Assembly: GCA_947471745.1 (NCBI GenBank) | Contig: CANJKZ010000263.1 | Location: forward strand, 496,001-560,000 | Reading direction: 5' to 3' | DNA: 64,000 bases | Source of the DNA: Closterium sp. Naga37s-1 | Taxonomy: Eukaryota; Streptophyta; Zygnematophyceae; Desmidiales; Closteriaceae | In this document: positions 30,100 through 40,656 of the stretch, piece after piece | Layout of the letters: each line of letters starts with the position of its first letter | How positions within the stretch are numbered: position 1 is the first letter of the stretch | Position numbers and translations under genes: made by a program | The notes under the pieces: generated by a model | Told to the model about the DNA's origin: nothing | Databases searched by the model: none | What the model saw: only the letters and a program-made list of their open reading frames with translations

Positions 30100-31207
30100 A
30101 CACAGACCACTCACGTGGCAGCAGGGCATGGAAGAAGAGGGAGAAGGAAACGAAACGGGTCTAGCAACTCAATGGATGAGCGAACAGACGAATCATGACC
30201 CTTCGTGACCCCTCATGACCCCTCAATACCACACCAGAATACGAACATACACATGGCAGGTGAGGGATCAGAGTGGAAACCTTACAAGGGACAAGTGACG
30301 GCAGCACATGACCGCACAGAACCACACAGAACTGCACAGAACCACAAAGAACCGCCCAGAACCGCACAGTCAGCCAGCTAACCGTGCGAATGGTGTGTGC
30401 GCTGAGGTTGATTGACCATGGTGGTGTTGGCTGATCAAACCGTAAACCCCAAACCCGAAATACCCAGACTGACTTACCTGATGCTCACGCCCACATGTGG
30501 CTGGCTGGTTGGTAGAGCACACAACCGCACAGAACCTCTCTGAATCGTGTGTGTTGGGCCCAGAACTAACCGCCCTGATGATGACGGCCACATATGACTG
30601 GCGGAGCACCAATAGGGGCAGCGGGGGCAGCATGTGGGGCGACCTGGAAGTTGGGGCGATGGATGGAGGGAGGAATGAATGGAGGGAGGAATGAATGGAG
30701 GGAGGGATGAATGGAGGGGGGAATGTAGATCAAAATTCTAAACTCGAAACACGTGTAGGGGGGTCTGACAGTGAGTGTGAGAGAGGGATGGAGGGAGGGA
30801 GGGAGGGAAGGAAGGAGGGATGGAGGACGGAGAAGGAAAAGGTGGTTCGTAGATGGGTGCTTCGTGTGAGCGACCAGGAATACAGAAATATAGAATTCCA
30901 CTAGGAATACTGCCTTTTAATGTAGAACTCCGAACTTGCAAATCCGAACCTGCAAATCCGAGCCTGCAATTTCAGTCCCGTTACGAACGTACAAGCAAGA
31001 GGTTCGGACCCTGCAGCTACACAGTCATCATGCCAGATGAAACGTTCCCTAGGCAATCCCTGTCTAGCCCTTCCCGAAGCAACCACTCCAACCCTGCGTT
31101 CCCGAACGTACTCCTCCAAACTGCATCCCCCAAACCTGCATTTTCCAACCTCCACCCCCGAACCTACCAGAGGTCGGGTCCTGCAGCTGCACGGCGAGCA
31201 TGCCACA
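30100..31207 (+). repeat. Dispersed repeat R, copy 1, left part
   Basis: Noncoding. It aligns piecewise with 46600-47510: accactcac plus gcatggaagaag, gactggcggagcaccaat, and aacctaccagaggtc plus gggtcctgcagctgcac near 31165 and 47460. It contains an 11-bp (gcacagaacca) tandem at 30310-30370 and a (gaatggagggag) purine repeat at 30650-30830. Copia B3 interrupts it on the left and Ty3 element E on the right. No protein family is recognisable. Confidence 0.75.
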
Positions 31208-31486
31208 TGTTATGAGTTGTGAAAGGAAGAGTGCGCAGAACTCAATAATGCGGAAGTAATTACAACGTCTGAGAAAACAACGAGGCCTATGACTATTGTA
31301 GCAATGCTAGCTAGGCCGAGGTCGCGGGGTCGCGAGATGGTTGGGTGCAGGTTCGGGGTTGGAAAACCCGAAGGCGACGCGGTGGTGGCTCGGAAGGCGA
31401 GGTCGGCGGACCGAGCCTGGTTTTCCGAAAACCGGGGTTGTACGCGTATAGTGTGACCCAGTAAGGAATCCGGAAAATTCCTTACA
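31208..31486 (-). repeat. 3' LTR of element E
   Basis: 279 bp, tgttatgag to ccttaca. It has 15 extra bases (agaactcaataatgc) compared with the other LTR. A C-run ccccccccccttaag follows (31490-31505), the PPT on the minus strand. Confidence 0.92.
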
Positions 31487-31499
31487 CTACCCCCCCCCC

Positions 31500-32975
31500 T
31501 TAAGAAAGGTGGTGAATATCCGAGACACCTCGGCGGGCCAGGTAAGCATCCACAACCGGATGTCCCTGTAGTGAGTCGGCTGCGACATACGTGTCGTCCT
31601 CGCTCGTGCGTTCTTTCCAGCGAAGCAGGAATTTGACCGAGCGGCCGGCGGCAGTCACATCCACGTGATGGTTGAGAATCTTCCAAGGTTCCAGCGTGGG
31701 TTCGGCCACAGGGCGTGTGGTCGGCGCGATAGCTGGCCGAGCAACAGCTGGCGACTGCGGCGGTTCGTAGTGGCGAAGCAGGCTGACGTGGAACGCGTCA
31801 TGTATTTTCCATTCATCGGGCAGCAACAGCTTCGTGGTGACAGGTGTCACCATGTGGATGACGCGAAATGGTCCCACGTATCTGGGCCGTAGTTTTGCTG
31901 GCTGCGGCAGACGAAGGTTCTTGGTGTCCAGAAGTACAACCTGCCCTGCACGGAAGGGTAAATTCCGTCGATGTTTGTCCGCCTGGTGGCTGGCCGTGGT
32001 ATTAGCCTTACGAGTAAAATCAGCCGCCTTCGTGCGGGCTGTCTGCAGTTCCGTGACAAACTGCTGCGATCGTGGCACCGGGTTGTCCAAAGTCGTTGAT
32101 GAGGGTACCATAGGGTATATCCCGTAATTCAAATAGAAGGGTGATTGTTTAGTCGTGGCCGAAGGGGCGTTGTTGTACGCGAATTCCAGCATCGGCAGCG
32201 AGTCCTCCCACTTGCGAATATCTGGGCAGTTGGTGCGAATCAGTTGCTCCATAGTCTGATTTGTCCGTTCTATCTGTCCGTCGGTTTGCGGGTGGTATGA
32301 CGACGAAAACTGCAGGCGGGTACCGTACTGTGCCCACGTCTCCTGCCAGAAATTCGACGTAAATTTCGGGTCTCGATCGCTGATGATCGCCGAAGGTAAC
32401 CCGTGTAGGCGTACGACGGTGGAGATGAAGAGTTTTGCCGTATCTTCGGCTGTGATCGTCGTACGGCATGGTGCGAAATGCGCCATTTTCGTCAGGCGAT
32501 CGACGACGACCATTACCGAGTCGTTGCCACTTGTGCCAGCTGGAAGCCCCGTGACAAAATCCATCGTCACCTGTTGCCACGGTTGCTCGGGTGGCGCGAG
32601 GGGTTGCAGCAATCCGGCTGGCCTTTGTCGCGACGATTTCATTGCTTGGCAGGTCGGGCAAGTTGACACGTAGCACTGCACGTCGGTGAGCATATCCGGC
32701 CAGAAATAATTCCGCTGCAGCAGCTTTAGTGTTTTGTCGATGCCGAAATGCCCGGAGAGGTTGGAGTCGTGTACCTCCTGCATCAGCAACTCCCGTAAAG
32801 GCTGGTAGGCGGGTACCCAAATCCGGTTCGTACCGGTTTTTAGGTAGTACTTGCCGTGTGGCGTGGCAGCCTGTTGGTGCGGGTTCCTGAAAAACGTGTC
32901 AATCTTGTAGCCGTGGGTGAATAGTCCCATCAGCATCGGGTTGGTGTGGGCGATTAGTACCGCCGCGTTCTGCAT
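31500..32975 (-). CDS. Element E integrase with chromodomain, 491 aa
   Basis: This is the integrase that inserts Ty3 cDNA into the genome. Reading leftward: HHCC finger (VHDSNLSGHFG, then CPTC), DDE core with MDFVTGLP, SDRDPKFTS and GQIERTNQ, the LEFAYNNA block, a GPF-type C-terminal region, and a chromodomain (HHVDVTAAG to FLLRWKERTSEDDTYV) at about residues 425-470. The frame is intact with all catalytic residues. The first 50 residues still look like the tail of the RNase H-integrase spacer. As RT is gone, the protein would have to act on cDNA made by other elements, if it is made at all. Confidence 0.88.
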   Translation of the reverse strand: MQNAAVLIAHTNPMLMGLFTHGYKIDTFFRNPHQQAATPHGKYYLKTGTNRIWVPAYQPLRELLMQEVHDSNLSGHFGIDKTLKLLQRNYFWPDMLTDVQCYVSTCPTCQAMKSSRQRPAGLLQPLAPPEQPWQQVTMDFVTGLPAGTSGNDSVMVVVDRLTKMAHFAPCRTTITAEDTAKLFISTVVRLHGLPSAIISDRDPKFTSNFWQETWAQYGTRLQFSSSYHPQTDGQIERTNQTMEQLIRTNCPDIRKWEDSLPMLEFAYNNAPSATTKQSPFYLNYGIYPMVPSSTTLDNPVPRSQQFVTELQTARTKAADFTRKANTTASHQADKHRRNLPFRAGQVVLLDTKNLRLPQPAKLRPRYVGPFRVIHMVTPVTTKLLLPDEWKIHDAFHVSLLRHYEPPQSPAVARPAIAPTTRPVAEPTLEPWKILNHHVDVTAAGRSVKFLLRWKERTSEDDTYVAADSLQGHPVVDAYLARRGVSDIHHLS

Positions 32976-33018
32976 GGATGGTCGGGTGACAGGGTCTCGT
33001 CAGTAGGGGGCCCGTCTG

Positions 33019-33518
33019 CTACTGACTCACATAATTTCCCGACCCTTCTCCCTCGTTCGTCTTCCCCTGCTTAAGCCGCGGGCAGTCTTTTTTCAGGTGG
33101 CCCAGCTGGTTGCATATGAAGCACGGCCCAAGGGCTCGGCTTGGTGCATCCACGCCGTTGATCGTGGGCTGCTGAGTCGGTCCACGAAATCGAGGGCCCT
33201 CCCGGGAGCTCGATCTCGCCCACTGTATCAGCGCATCTGTTGACTCGACTTCTCGGACTGCGTCGTTGAAGCTGCGTGGCCGCGTTCGTCGGACCTCGTA
33301 CTGTATCTCATATTTCAGGCCCGCCACGTAGCGATCCAACCGCTCCGCGTCGCTCATATCGTCCACTTGGTCCGCCAAGTTGCAGAATGTGCTGGTATAT
33401 TCTTGGACCGAAGTCAGCTGCTTCCAGGCACGCAGCTTCATGCGAGCAGAGTCCGAGGCGGATATGTCCTCGAACCTGGTTCGCAAGGCGGCGCCCCACT
33501 CGCTCCATGTGCGTATCG
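33019..33518 (-). pseudogene. Element E gag, C-terminal part with zinc knuckle
   Basis: From 33518 leftward the frame gives TWSEWGAALRTRFED, the usual Ty3 capsid block, then YTSTFCNLADQ and RYVAGLK, and the knuckle CFICNQLGHLKKDC near the end, and stops after YVSQ. The beginning of this Gag lies on the far side of copia F. The remaining frame is open for at least 155 codons. Confidence 0.85.
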
Positions 33519-33654
33519 TGTTAGAATGTAGAATTGAACGAGAATGATTGAACTAGGAATGTTGAGAGAACAAGTAGGAAACCCTAGAGTAATGTACCCC
33601 CTAAAGGCTAACCCACTGTAGCCTACACAACAGTAACATATAAAATGTTTGACA
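33519..33654 (-). repeat. 3' LTR of copia F
   Basis: 136 bp, tgttagaatg to gtttgaca in plus orientation; similar to the LTR of copia A. The PPT region cacccacataggc follows. The segment 33655-33887 is 3' untranslated sequence. Confidence 0.82.
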
Positions 33655-33887
33655 CACCCACATAGGCAAAGTGGGGGAGAGCAAGGGGTCACAAGACCAG
33701 GCAAAGCAAAGCAAAGCAAAACAAGCTCAGGGTGGATCTCAAGGAAAACACACAAATTCCGAGCACAAGCAAGTGGTCACAAGACCAGTTCACATGCAGT
33801 TTGATAATATAACAAGAGGTACAGTGATCACAACCTAGCAAGTGTAAGCATGCGGGTATATATATAGAGATCACAGTACAAGCAGAG

Positions 33888-36330
33888 TCAAGAAGTGAGC
33901 AAGTGAGGGACAGTAGGCACAAGGCCTAGAACAGTACAGAAACGCTGATGATCACAAGGCTGAAGCGCCTTGGTGAACACATCAGCAGTGTTGGCCCGAG
34001 TGGCCACGTACGCAAGACGAAGCTGACCGCGCTGTTGCAGCTCTCGAGCAAGGAAGTAGCGCAGAGCGATGTGCTTCGTTCTGTGCTCCAGTCTGTGCTC
34101 CTGACACAAGTCAATGGCGGCCTTGTTGTCGACGTACAGCACTGGAGGAGAACGAGGCCGCTCTCCCAGGTCGGTCAGCAGGTAGGTGAGCCAGCGTAAC
34201 TCCTGTGCAGCCATGGCTGTGGCGTAGATCTCAGCCTCACAACTGGAGCTGAGAACTGAAGACAAGCGTGTAGAACGCCAAGAAACTGAACCAGAGCCAA
34301 GGCTGAAGGTGTAACCCTGAGACGACCGCTGCGTAGCCTGGTCGTCAGCCCAAGAAGCGTCTGAGTGCCCAGTGAGGACAACTCGAGTCCGTCCTCCAAG
34401 CACAAGCCCCATGCCCGACGTACTGCACAAGTAGCGCAACACCCTCTTAGCTGCATCCATGTGCTCCTTCCGGTGACGGCCAGGAGCGACATAGCGTGCT
34501 AGGATGCTAAGAGGGTATGCAAGGTCAGGTCGAGTGCAGGTCATCAGGTACATGAAGCAGCCCACAAGCTCTGGATACGGGCCACTCGGCTCTACGGACT
34601 CATCCGAAGGCAGAGCTGAGAGCGAGTGACTGGTAGGCAGAGGAGTGGGCTGAGGCGAGGAGTACGTGAAGCGGAAGCGCTGAAGGACCTGCTGCACCAT
34701 GTGTGACTGAGTCAAGGTGATGGTGCGCTGTGCTCTGTCCCGGGTGATCCGCAAGCCAAGATAGCTTGTCAGCTCACCCAGGTCTGTGCACGTGTGTCTC
34801 TTCTGCAGCTCCGACTTCACGTGGGCGAGTGCCTCAGTGTCAGCAGTAGCAAAGACCAAGTCGTCTACGTACACGAGAACGTAGAACGGCGGCAGAGTGG
34901 TGCCGGTGCGTAGAAACAGCGACGGGTCAGCAGTAGAAGGAGCAAACTCAAGAGCAGCAAGAGTAGTCCTCAGTGTGTTGTGCCACTCACGGGGTGCCTG
35001 GCGGAGACCGTAGACTGGCCATCGGAGGCTCCACTGGGTACCAGGAGGGAACGACCCAGTGAAGCCAGGTGGGCGGCGCAGCCAGATCTCCTCGTGCAGG
35101 CTGCCCTGTAGGAACGCAGTGCTGAAGTCAAGAGAGTGGAGCTCGTAGTCACGCTGAGCGGCGACGTGCAGCAGAACCCGAAGAGTGGTCATCTTCGGGG
35201 TCAGGGAGAGGGTCTGGAAGAAGTCAACTCCCTCACGCTGACTGAAGCCTCGTGCAACGTAACGCGCCTTGAAGACAGGCGGAGAACCCGGCGGCCGCTT
35301 CACCCTGAAAATCCACATGCCACTGACGATGTTCGCCCCAGGTGGGGGAACCTCGTCTACGTAGGTGCCTGTGGACTTCCAGGAAGCCATCTCTGCGTCC
35401 ATGGCTGTCTGCCACTGAGAGGAGTAGGGACCCTCCATCGCCTCTGCGTAAGAGCGTGGGGTCGGGATGTCTGGTGCATCCAGGTCTCCCTCAGGGGCAA
35501 TCAGCAAGGACACGAGATGAGGTAAAGCAGCGGCAAAGCACTCAAACTCCTCCTGTCTGTCCTCAAGGACGTCCGTGCCAAGAGCACACTCACCCCCGAC
35601 GGACGGAGGACAGACAGACTCAGACTCAGCAACAAGGCTAGCGGCGTAGTCTAGACGACAGGCGGCAGCAAAGTCAACAAGCTCAGCGACTAAGGCAGAC
35701 GCAACAGAGGACTCAAAGGAAGGGTCAGTGACAACAGTGGCAAGGAGACGCGTGACAGTAGGAGTGGCAGCACGAAGAGAGTCAGACTCCGGGTCAGCAA
35801 GAGCAGGAAGAGAGGACGCTGGAGGAGACGGCAGAGGGACACGCTGTGGAGCAGGGGAAGGACGCAGGGTCATATAGTGAGTGCCAAGGACAGGAGGAGG
35901 ACGATGACGCGGAGCACGACGACCAGCGCGGACAGCGCGGACAGGCGACTCTGGACGCGACTCCGACGACTCTGGACGAGTCTCAGGCGACGGAGGACGA
36001 GACTCAGGCTCACTACGCTCCGTAAGACCTCCCGTTGGCTCAGCGTAAGGAGAAGGACCAGGCAGTGGAGAGGCTGGGTGTAACTGTGACTGCGACTGGA
36101 CAGGCGATGGACTCAGTAGGGGAGGAGTAGGACCAGGAGAGGGCGGGAGGCCAAGAACCTGCTGGAGGAGCGGAACGTAGGACGGCCGCGGCCGCTCAGC
36201 ACCTCTTGAACCAGTAGAGACAGAACCAGTACCCTCAGCCCCAGGGTCTCCAGCTACAACTCCCGCAGCACCACCAGCAACCCCAGCAGCTCCAGGACCT
36301 CCAGCACGAGCACCTCCCAGAACCAGCGGC
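33888..36330 (-). CDS. Copia F RT and RNase H part of pol
   Basis: Reading leftward from the linker: a Gly/Ala stretch, PLLQQVLGLPPSPGP, a Ser/Pro-rich region, then the RT start with MWIFRVKRPPGSPPVFKARY, LDFSTAFLQGS and LVYVDDLVFA, and RNase H with HSDASWADD, SCEAEIYA and YVDNKAAIDL, ending HLLTS-stop. All catalytic Asp and Glu residues are present. The frame is open further right, to 37010, but beyond about 36330 it is the wrong frame for the linker, so one frameshift lies there. Confidence 0.85.
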
Positions 36331-39150
36331 TCCAGCAGCTCCAGCACCAGCAGTACCTCCAGTAGCTCCAGCACCAGCAGCACCTCCAGCAGCTCCAGCA
36401 GCACCTCCAACAGCACCAGCAACACCTCCTGCGCCAGCAGCACCAGCACCTCCAGCACCAGCAGCGTCTCCAGCAGCTCCAGCACCAGCAGTACCTCCAG
36501 CAGCACCACCAGCAGCTCCTGCACCAGCGGCACCGCCAGCAGCTCCTGCGCTAGGGTCCTCGGCACCAGTAGCGCCACTCCGGAGACTGCAGCACCGAGC
36601 GTACCACTCTCGGAGCCGCTGGGGAGAGGGCAGCTCCCGCCTAGGCGGGGAACCACGAGTACCAGCTCCAGCAGCACCCCTAGCCCCAGAAGCACCCCTC
36701 CTGAGGCTGCAGTACCGTGAGTACCACTCACGCAGCTGCTGTGAAGAGGGAGCACCTCCAGGCGCCGCACGGTCAGTCGCAGCACCCCTAGGCTCAGTAC
36801 CCTCAGACGTAGCACTCTCAGGCTCAGCACCCCCAGACTCAGCACCCTCAGGCTCAGCACCCCCAGACTCAGCACCCTCAGGCTCAGCACCCCCAGACTC
36901 CTCACGCTCAGGCTCAGCACCCCCAGGCTCCGCACCCCCAGGCTCCGCACGCTCAGGCTCAGCACCCCCAGGCTCCGCACCCCCAGGCTCCGCACTCTCA
37001 GGCTCAGCACCCCTAGCAGGACGAGAGTCGACAGCTACCTCGACAGGCTCAACCGGGTCTACCTGGGACACACCTGAGGGAGCAGCACCCTGAGGGGGGA
37101 GGGGGTCTACCACAGCAGCACCTGGTGCGAGGAAGAGAGGCGGGGGGGGGAGCGGGGCAGTGCGGTAGGGGAAGAGGCGGTAGTAGGGGACCGACTCGTC
37201 GAACGTGACGTCCTGAGAAGGCAGGACACGGCGCGAGGTGGCGTGGTAAAACTGCCAACCAGACGCGTCCGGGACAAAGCCAAGAAAGACACAAGGAACA
37301 GCGTGGGAGGAGAGCTTGTCCGCGGACGTATCGCGAACAAAAGCTCGAGATCCCCAGACCCGGAAACGTGACGCATCGCCAACCTCTCCCGTCCAACGCA
37401 GTGTCGGCGAAGTCTCCGGAACGGAGACACGGGGCCAGAGGTTGAGCTGATGCGCAGCGTATCGGACCGCAAACGGCCACAGAAAGTGGGGGGCAGCCGC
37501 ATGGATCAAGGAGGTACGAGCGACCTCCATGACCAGGCCAATGCGGCGCTCAGCAACCCCATTCTGCTGTGGAGAGGCCGGAAGCGTGAACGACTGCTCA
37601 ATGCCCTGCCCCTGACAGTAGGCCCTCAAGAGGTCGGAGGAAAACTCCCCATCTCTGTCAGAGTGCAGACGCAGGACAGGAAAGTCCGAGTGGAACCTCT
37701 CGCTGAGCTGGAGACGGGCAGCGCGGATCCAAGGGATCAAAACATCAGGGACTTCACCCTTGGTGCGCAAGGGGAAGACCGTGGTGTAGCGCGAGTAGTC
37801 GTCAACAACTATCAAGAAGTACCTCTCGTGACCCTGTCCACGAACGCGGGCTGGGCCCCACACGTCCAAGTGGAGCGTCTGCAGGGGAGCAGTCGTCAGG
37901 GGAAACGAGGAGGAGTGAGGAGCGGCGCGCTGCCGCCCCTCGACACAGGGAAGACAAAGAGGAGCAGGCGAGGGTGGGAGGGGAGGGAGAACCCTGGGAA
38001 GACCAGAGACAAGGTACCGGGAGTGGATTCCACGAAGGCGCTGCACTGACGGGTGACCAAGGTGGTGGTGCCAGAGGACGGTCTCGTGAGCCAGGGAGCG
38101 ACACGAGCAGGGGGCCGACAGCTGACCTGACGCAGACGCAGCTACCTGAGGGGACTCAGTGGTCAGTGTGTACAGGTCCGACCCCGGCTGCCGAGTGAAG
38201 GTAGCCAGGTGGCGACCCGTCCGAGCGCACGTGCAGTGTGTCACGCGCTCGTAGGCAGGGGTGAACTGGTGGACACCCCTGTCCTGGAGCGCACTACCCG
38301 CCACCAAGTTCGTAGAGAACGAGGGGAGGTAGAGACCTGACAGTGTGCCCGACGGGACCGCAGGACAAGGGAGGACAGTGGTGGAGGTCGCAATGACCGG
38401 ACCCCCAGAGGGGTCAGCGAGGGAGACTGCAACCGGCCGAGCAAGCTGCTCAAGGGCCGTGCGGTCACGAAAGAAACAGCAAGAAGCACCTGAGTCCAGT
38501 GTAAAGGTGTGCAGTGCCTCAGTAGACGCAGTACCAGAGGGCGCAGACTCACGAGCACCTAGAGCAGCAGCCTCACCAGCACCTGGGGCAGCAGACACAC
38601 TAGCACCTAGAGCGGCAGCCTCACCAGTACCTAGAGCAGCAGACTGGATACCGGGGTCAGGCGGCACACACAGGTGACAGGCACCCTCAGTACTAGTAGA
38701 CAATGCATACATGGCAGTGAGGATAGCATCATAGTCAGAAGCAAAGATATCTACCCTCTGCCTAAGTATCTCCACCCAGTCGGGGAGCTCAGCGTCGTCG
38801 CCAAACTCTGTACGCCAAGCGTCGCTCAGACGGGCGAAGCAGTGGGACTCTGTGTGACCACGCGTCCCGCAAGGCTGACCAGTCCAGGCACCCGTGCTAA
38901 TAACGTACGGGCAGCGAGCAGTACTCAGCGACCCTCTACTCTGAGCGTACCACTCGAAGCTGCTGGGGCGAAAGAGTCTCGCGCGGACGACGCTGCTGCT
39001 GCACCGGGCCACTACAAGAAGCTCCCGAACTACCGACTCCAGGACGACTCCCACTACGGCCACCCCGACAACCCCAACTGGCGTACCACTCAAGAAGCTG
39101 TTGGGGCGTGAGGGACACACGCGGACGGCCCTGGAGCTGCATCTGGCCAC
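36235..39150 (-). CDS. Copia F zinc knuckle, protease and integrase part of pol
   Basis: Leftward from 39150: the SLTPQQL motif, a CCHC-like knuckle with long first spacing (CX13CX4HX4C), protease TLDSGASC, integrase finger HHHLGH with CLPCVEG, core LDVWGPA, SDRDGEF and QQNGVAERR, then a linker of GGAEPE repeats and two more copies of the QQLREWY motif. The final part runs into Gly/Ala-rich sequence and leaves the frame near 36330. One core change is the SDRDGEF reading where relatives have SDRGGEF. No capsid domain precedes it. Confidence 0.85.
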   Translation of the reverse strand: MARCSSRAVRVCPSRPNSFLSGTPVGVVGVAVVGVVLESVVRELLVVARCSSSVVRARLFRPSSFEWYAQSRGSLSTARCPYVISTGAWTGQPCGTRGHTESHCFARLSDAWRTEFGDDAELPDWVEILRQRVDIFASDYDAILTAMYALSTSTEGACHLCVPPDPGIQSAALGTGEAAALGASVSAAPGAGEAAALGARESAPSGTASTEALHTFTLDSGASCCFFRDRTALEQLARPVAVSLADPSGGPVIATSTTVLPCPAVPSGTLSGLYLPSFSTNLVAGSALQDRGVHQFTPAYERVTHCTCARTGRHLATFTRQPGSDLYTLTTESPQVAASASGQLSAPCSCRSLAHETVLWHHHLGHPSVQRLRGIHSRYLVSGLPRVLPPLPPSPAPLCLPCVEGRQRAAPHSSSFPLTTAPLQTLHLDVWGPARVRGQGHERYFLIVVDDYSRYTTVFPLRTKGEVPDVLIPWIRAARLQLSERFHSDFPVLRLHSDRDGEFSSDLLRAYCQGQGIEQSFTLPASPQQNGVAERRIGLVMEVARTSLIHAAAPHFLWPFAVRYAAHQLNLWPRVSVPETSPTLRWTGEVGDASRFRVWGSRAFVRDTSADKLSSHAVPCVFLGFVPDASGWQFYHATSRRVLPSQDVTFDESVPYYRLFPYRTAPLPPPPLFLAPGAAVVDPLPPQGAAPSGVSQVDPVEPVEVAVDSRPARGAEPESAEPGGAEPGGAEPERAEPGGAEPGGAEPEREESGGAEPEGAESGGAEPEGAESGGAEPESATSEGTEPRGAATDRAAPGGAPSSQQLREWYSRYCSLRRGASGARGAAGAGTRGSPPRRELPSPQRLREWYARCCSLRSGATGAEDPSAGAAGGAAGAGAAGGAAGGTAGAGAAGDAAGAGGAGAAGAGGVAGAVGGAAGAAGGAAGAGATGGTAGAGAAGAAGSGRCSCWRSWSCWGCWWCCGSCSWRPWG

Positions 39151-40080
39151 GCCAGGAGCAGCAGTAGTAGCAGTAGCGGCAGTAACAGCAGTAGCAGCAG
39201 GAGCAGTAAAAGCAGTAGCAGCAGTAGCAGCGGTAGCAGCGCGGGCAGGGCAGTGCTCACCAGTGGTGGGAAGGGCAGGCGCAAGACGGCGGCGACAGCG
39301 GGGCCGCTACAGCTGTAGGGCGGGGTCGGGCCGCGGCAGGGAGCTCTGCGGCAGCTGCTGCAGGGCGGGGCCGGGCCGCGACGGCAGCTGCTCCAGGGGC
39401 CAGGGGCGGCTCCTGCAGTGGCGGCTGCTCCAGGTGGCCAGGGGCGGCTGCTGCAGAGGCGGCTGCTCCAGGGTCCAGGGGCGGCTGTAGGTGCGGCTGC
39501 TCCAGGGGCCAGGGGCGGTTGCTGCAGTGGCGGCTGCTCCAGGGGCCAGGGGCGGCCGTCCCAAGGGCGGTCGCGGGGTAGGGCAGGGCGCCGCGGCGAG
39601 CAGGGGCGACTCCGCGCGGGTCCCAGTGGCGACGCGCGGGTCGCGCGCGGGCGTCGCGACGAGGCAGGGGCGACACGCGCGGGTCCCGGTGGCGACGCGC
39701 GGGTCGCGCGGGGGCGTCGCGACGAGGCAGGGGCGACGCGCGTGGGTCCCGCAGAAGCGCCGCGACTAGGCAGGGGCGACGCGCGGGTCCCGCAGGGGGC
39801 GTCGCGACGAGGCAGGGGCGACGCGCGGGTCCCGTAGAGGCGTCGCGACGAGCAGGGCGACGCGTCGCGGGGTCCAGGGGCCGCGAACCCTAAACCAGGG
39901 GCGGCGGCGCGGGTGCAGAGCAGGCCCGCGCGCGGCCTGCAGGGCAGGGCGGCAGGGTGGCTCTCGAGGGCGCGAGTAGGCAGGCGCTCGAGGGCGCGGG
40001 TAGGGGCGCACGACGGCGCTAGAAGGGGCGCTCGACGGCGCTAGTAAGGGCGCTCGACGGCGCTAGAAGGGGCGCTCGGC
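39151..40080 (-). repeat. GC-rich leader of copia F with minisatellites
   Basis: Two repeat families: gctgctccaggggccaggg units at about 39390-39560 and gcaggggcgacgcgcgggt units of roughly 60 bp at 39600-39860. Short cgctcgacggcgctag repeats close the region at 40010-40078. The sequence is unrelated to the minisatellites in the leaders of A, G, J and K. Confidence 0.7.
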
Positions 40081-40448
40081 TTGATTTTAACAGTTGTCAA
40101 GGCCGTTGCTGCCATTGGGACTGTTGGCATCGCTGTTGGCGTCGCCGTCATCGTCGCTGCTGCACGTGTCGGTACTGCATGCGACTGTTGCGGTGTCTAC
40201 TGCTGCTGCGTCTGCCTCGCCTCGTCCGCATCCATCTCGCCTTCCAGCTCGCTCCAGACCCGCTCATCTGGTGCAGTGCTGCTACTTGCGTCGTCCACGA
40301 CAGGCGACTCCTGGCGCGCTTCACCACGCGCCTGGTGTAGTTCGGCGCTTTCCTTCCGTAGACGCTCCATCTCTGCAGTCATGCCCTGCAAGTTGGCCTG
40401 CATCGCACGGAACTGTTGCATGAACTCGTTAAACTCGGTCTGTTCCAT
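40081..40448 (-). pseudogene. Element E gag, N-terminal part
   Basis: The start ATG at 40448 gives MEQTEFNEFMQQF, a Gln-rich helix-forming N-terminus typical of Ty3 Gag, then an acidic region ending in QQQ-stop at 40197. Sequence to 40081 continues Ala/Pro-rich in another frame. The central Gag region between here and 33518 is missing, lost with the right end of copia F. Confidence 0.7.
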
Positions 40449-40641
40449 GTGCCTCAGGCTTCGTCGAACGGGCAGGGGGTGGCTGGCGATTTTTCTGACT
40501 TCGGTGAAGGCGTAAATGCTATCGTAGTCGGAGTGGAATAATCGTATCTATTCCACGGGCCGACCGCTTTACAGCCCACCAAGTCTATCGCCCCCCCTTA
40601 TACAAACTACCCTGGAAACGCGAGGGTAACCTAGGAAATTA

Positions 40642-40654
40642 GGCTCTGATACCA
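40642..40654 (-). promoter_or_regulatory. Primer binding site of element E
   Basis: In element orientation tggtatcagagcc, a perfect initiator tRNA-Met site, two bases from the 5' LTR. The segment 40449-40641 is untranslated leader. Confidence 0.88.
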
Positions 40655-40656
40655 AG

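Larger units (their letters stand above)
33519..40080 (-). mobile_element. Copia F (family 1), lacks gag capsid and 5' LTR
   Basis: It is inserted in the gag of element E. It has a 3' LTR, a nearly intact protease-integrase-RT-RNase H coding region with one frameshift, and a GC-rich leader. On the right the leader ends at about 40080 directly against element E gag sequence, without LTR or primer site. A deletion there took both ends of the join. Copia A has the same kind of loss. Confidence 0.87.

Noticed and set aside
36235..37010. Programmed frameshift between integrase and RT in F and G, since both shift in the same direction
   Set aside because: The shift points differ: before the PQELREW motif in G and after it in F. 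Copia A shifts the other way. Random indels in repeats explain this better.
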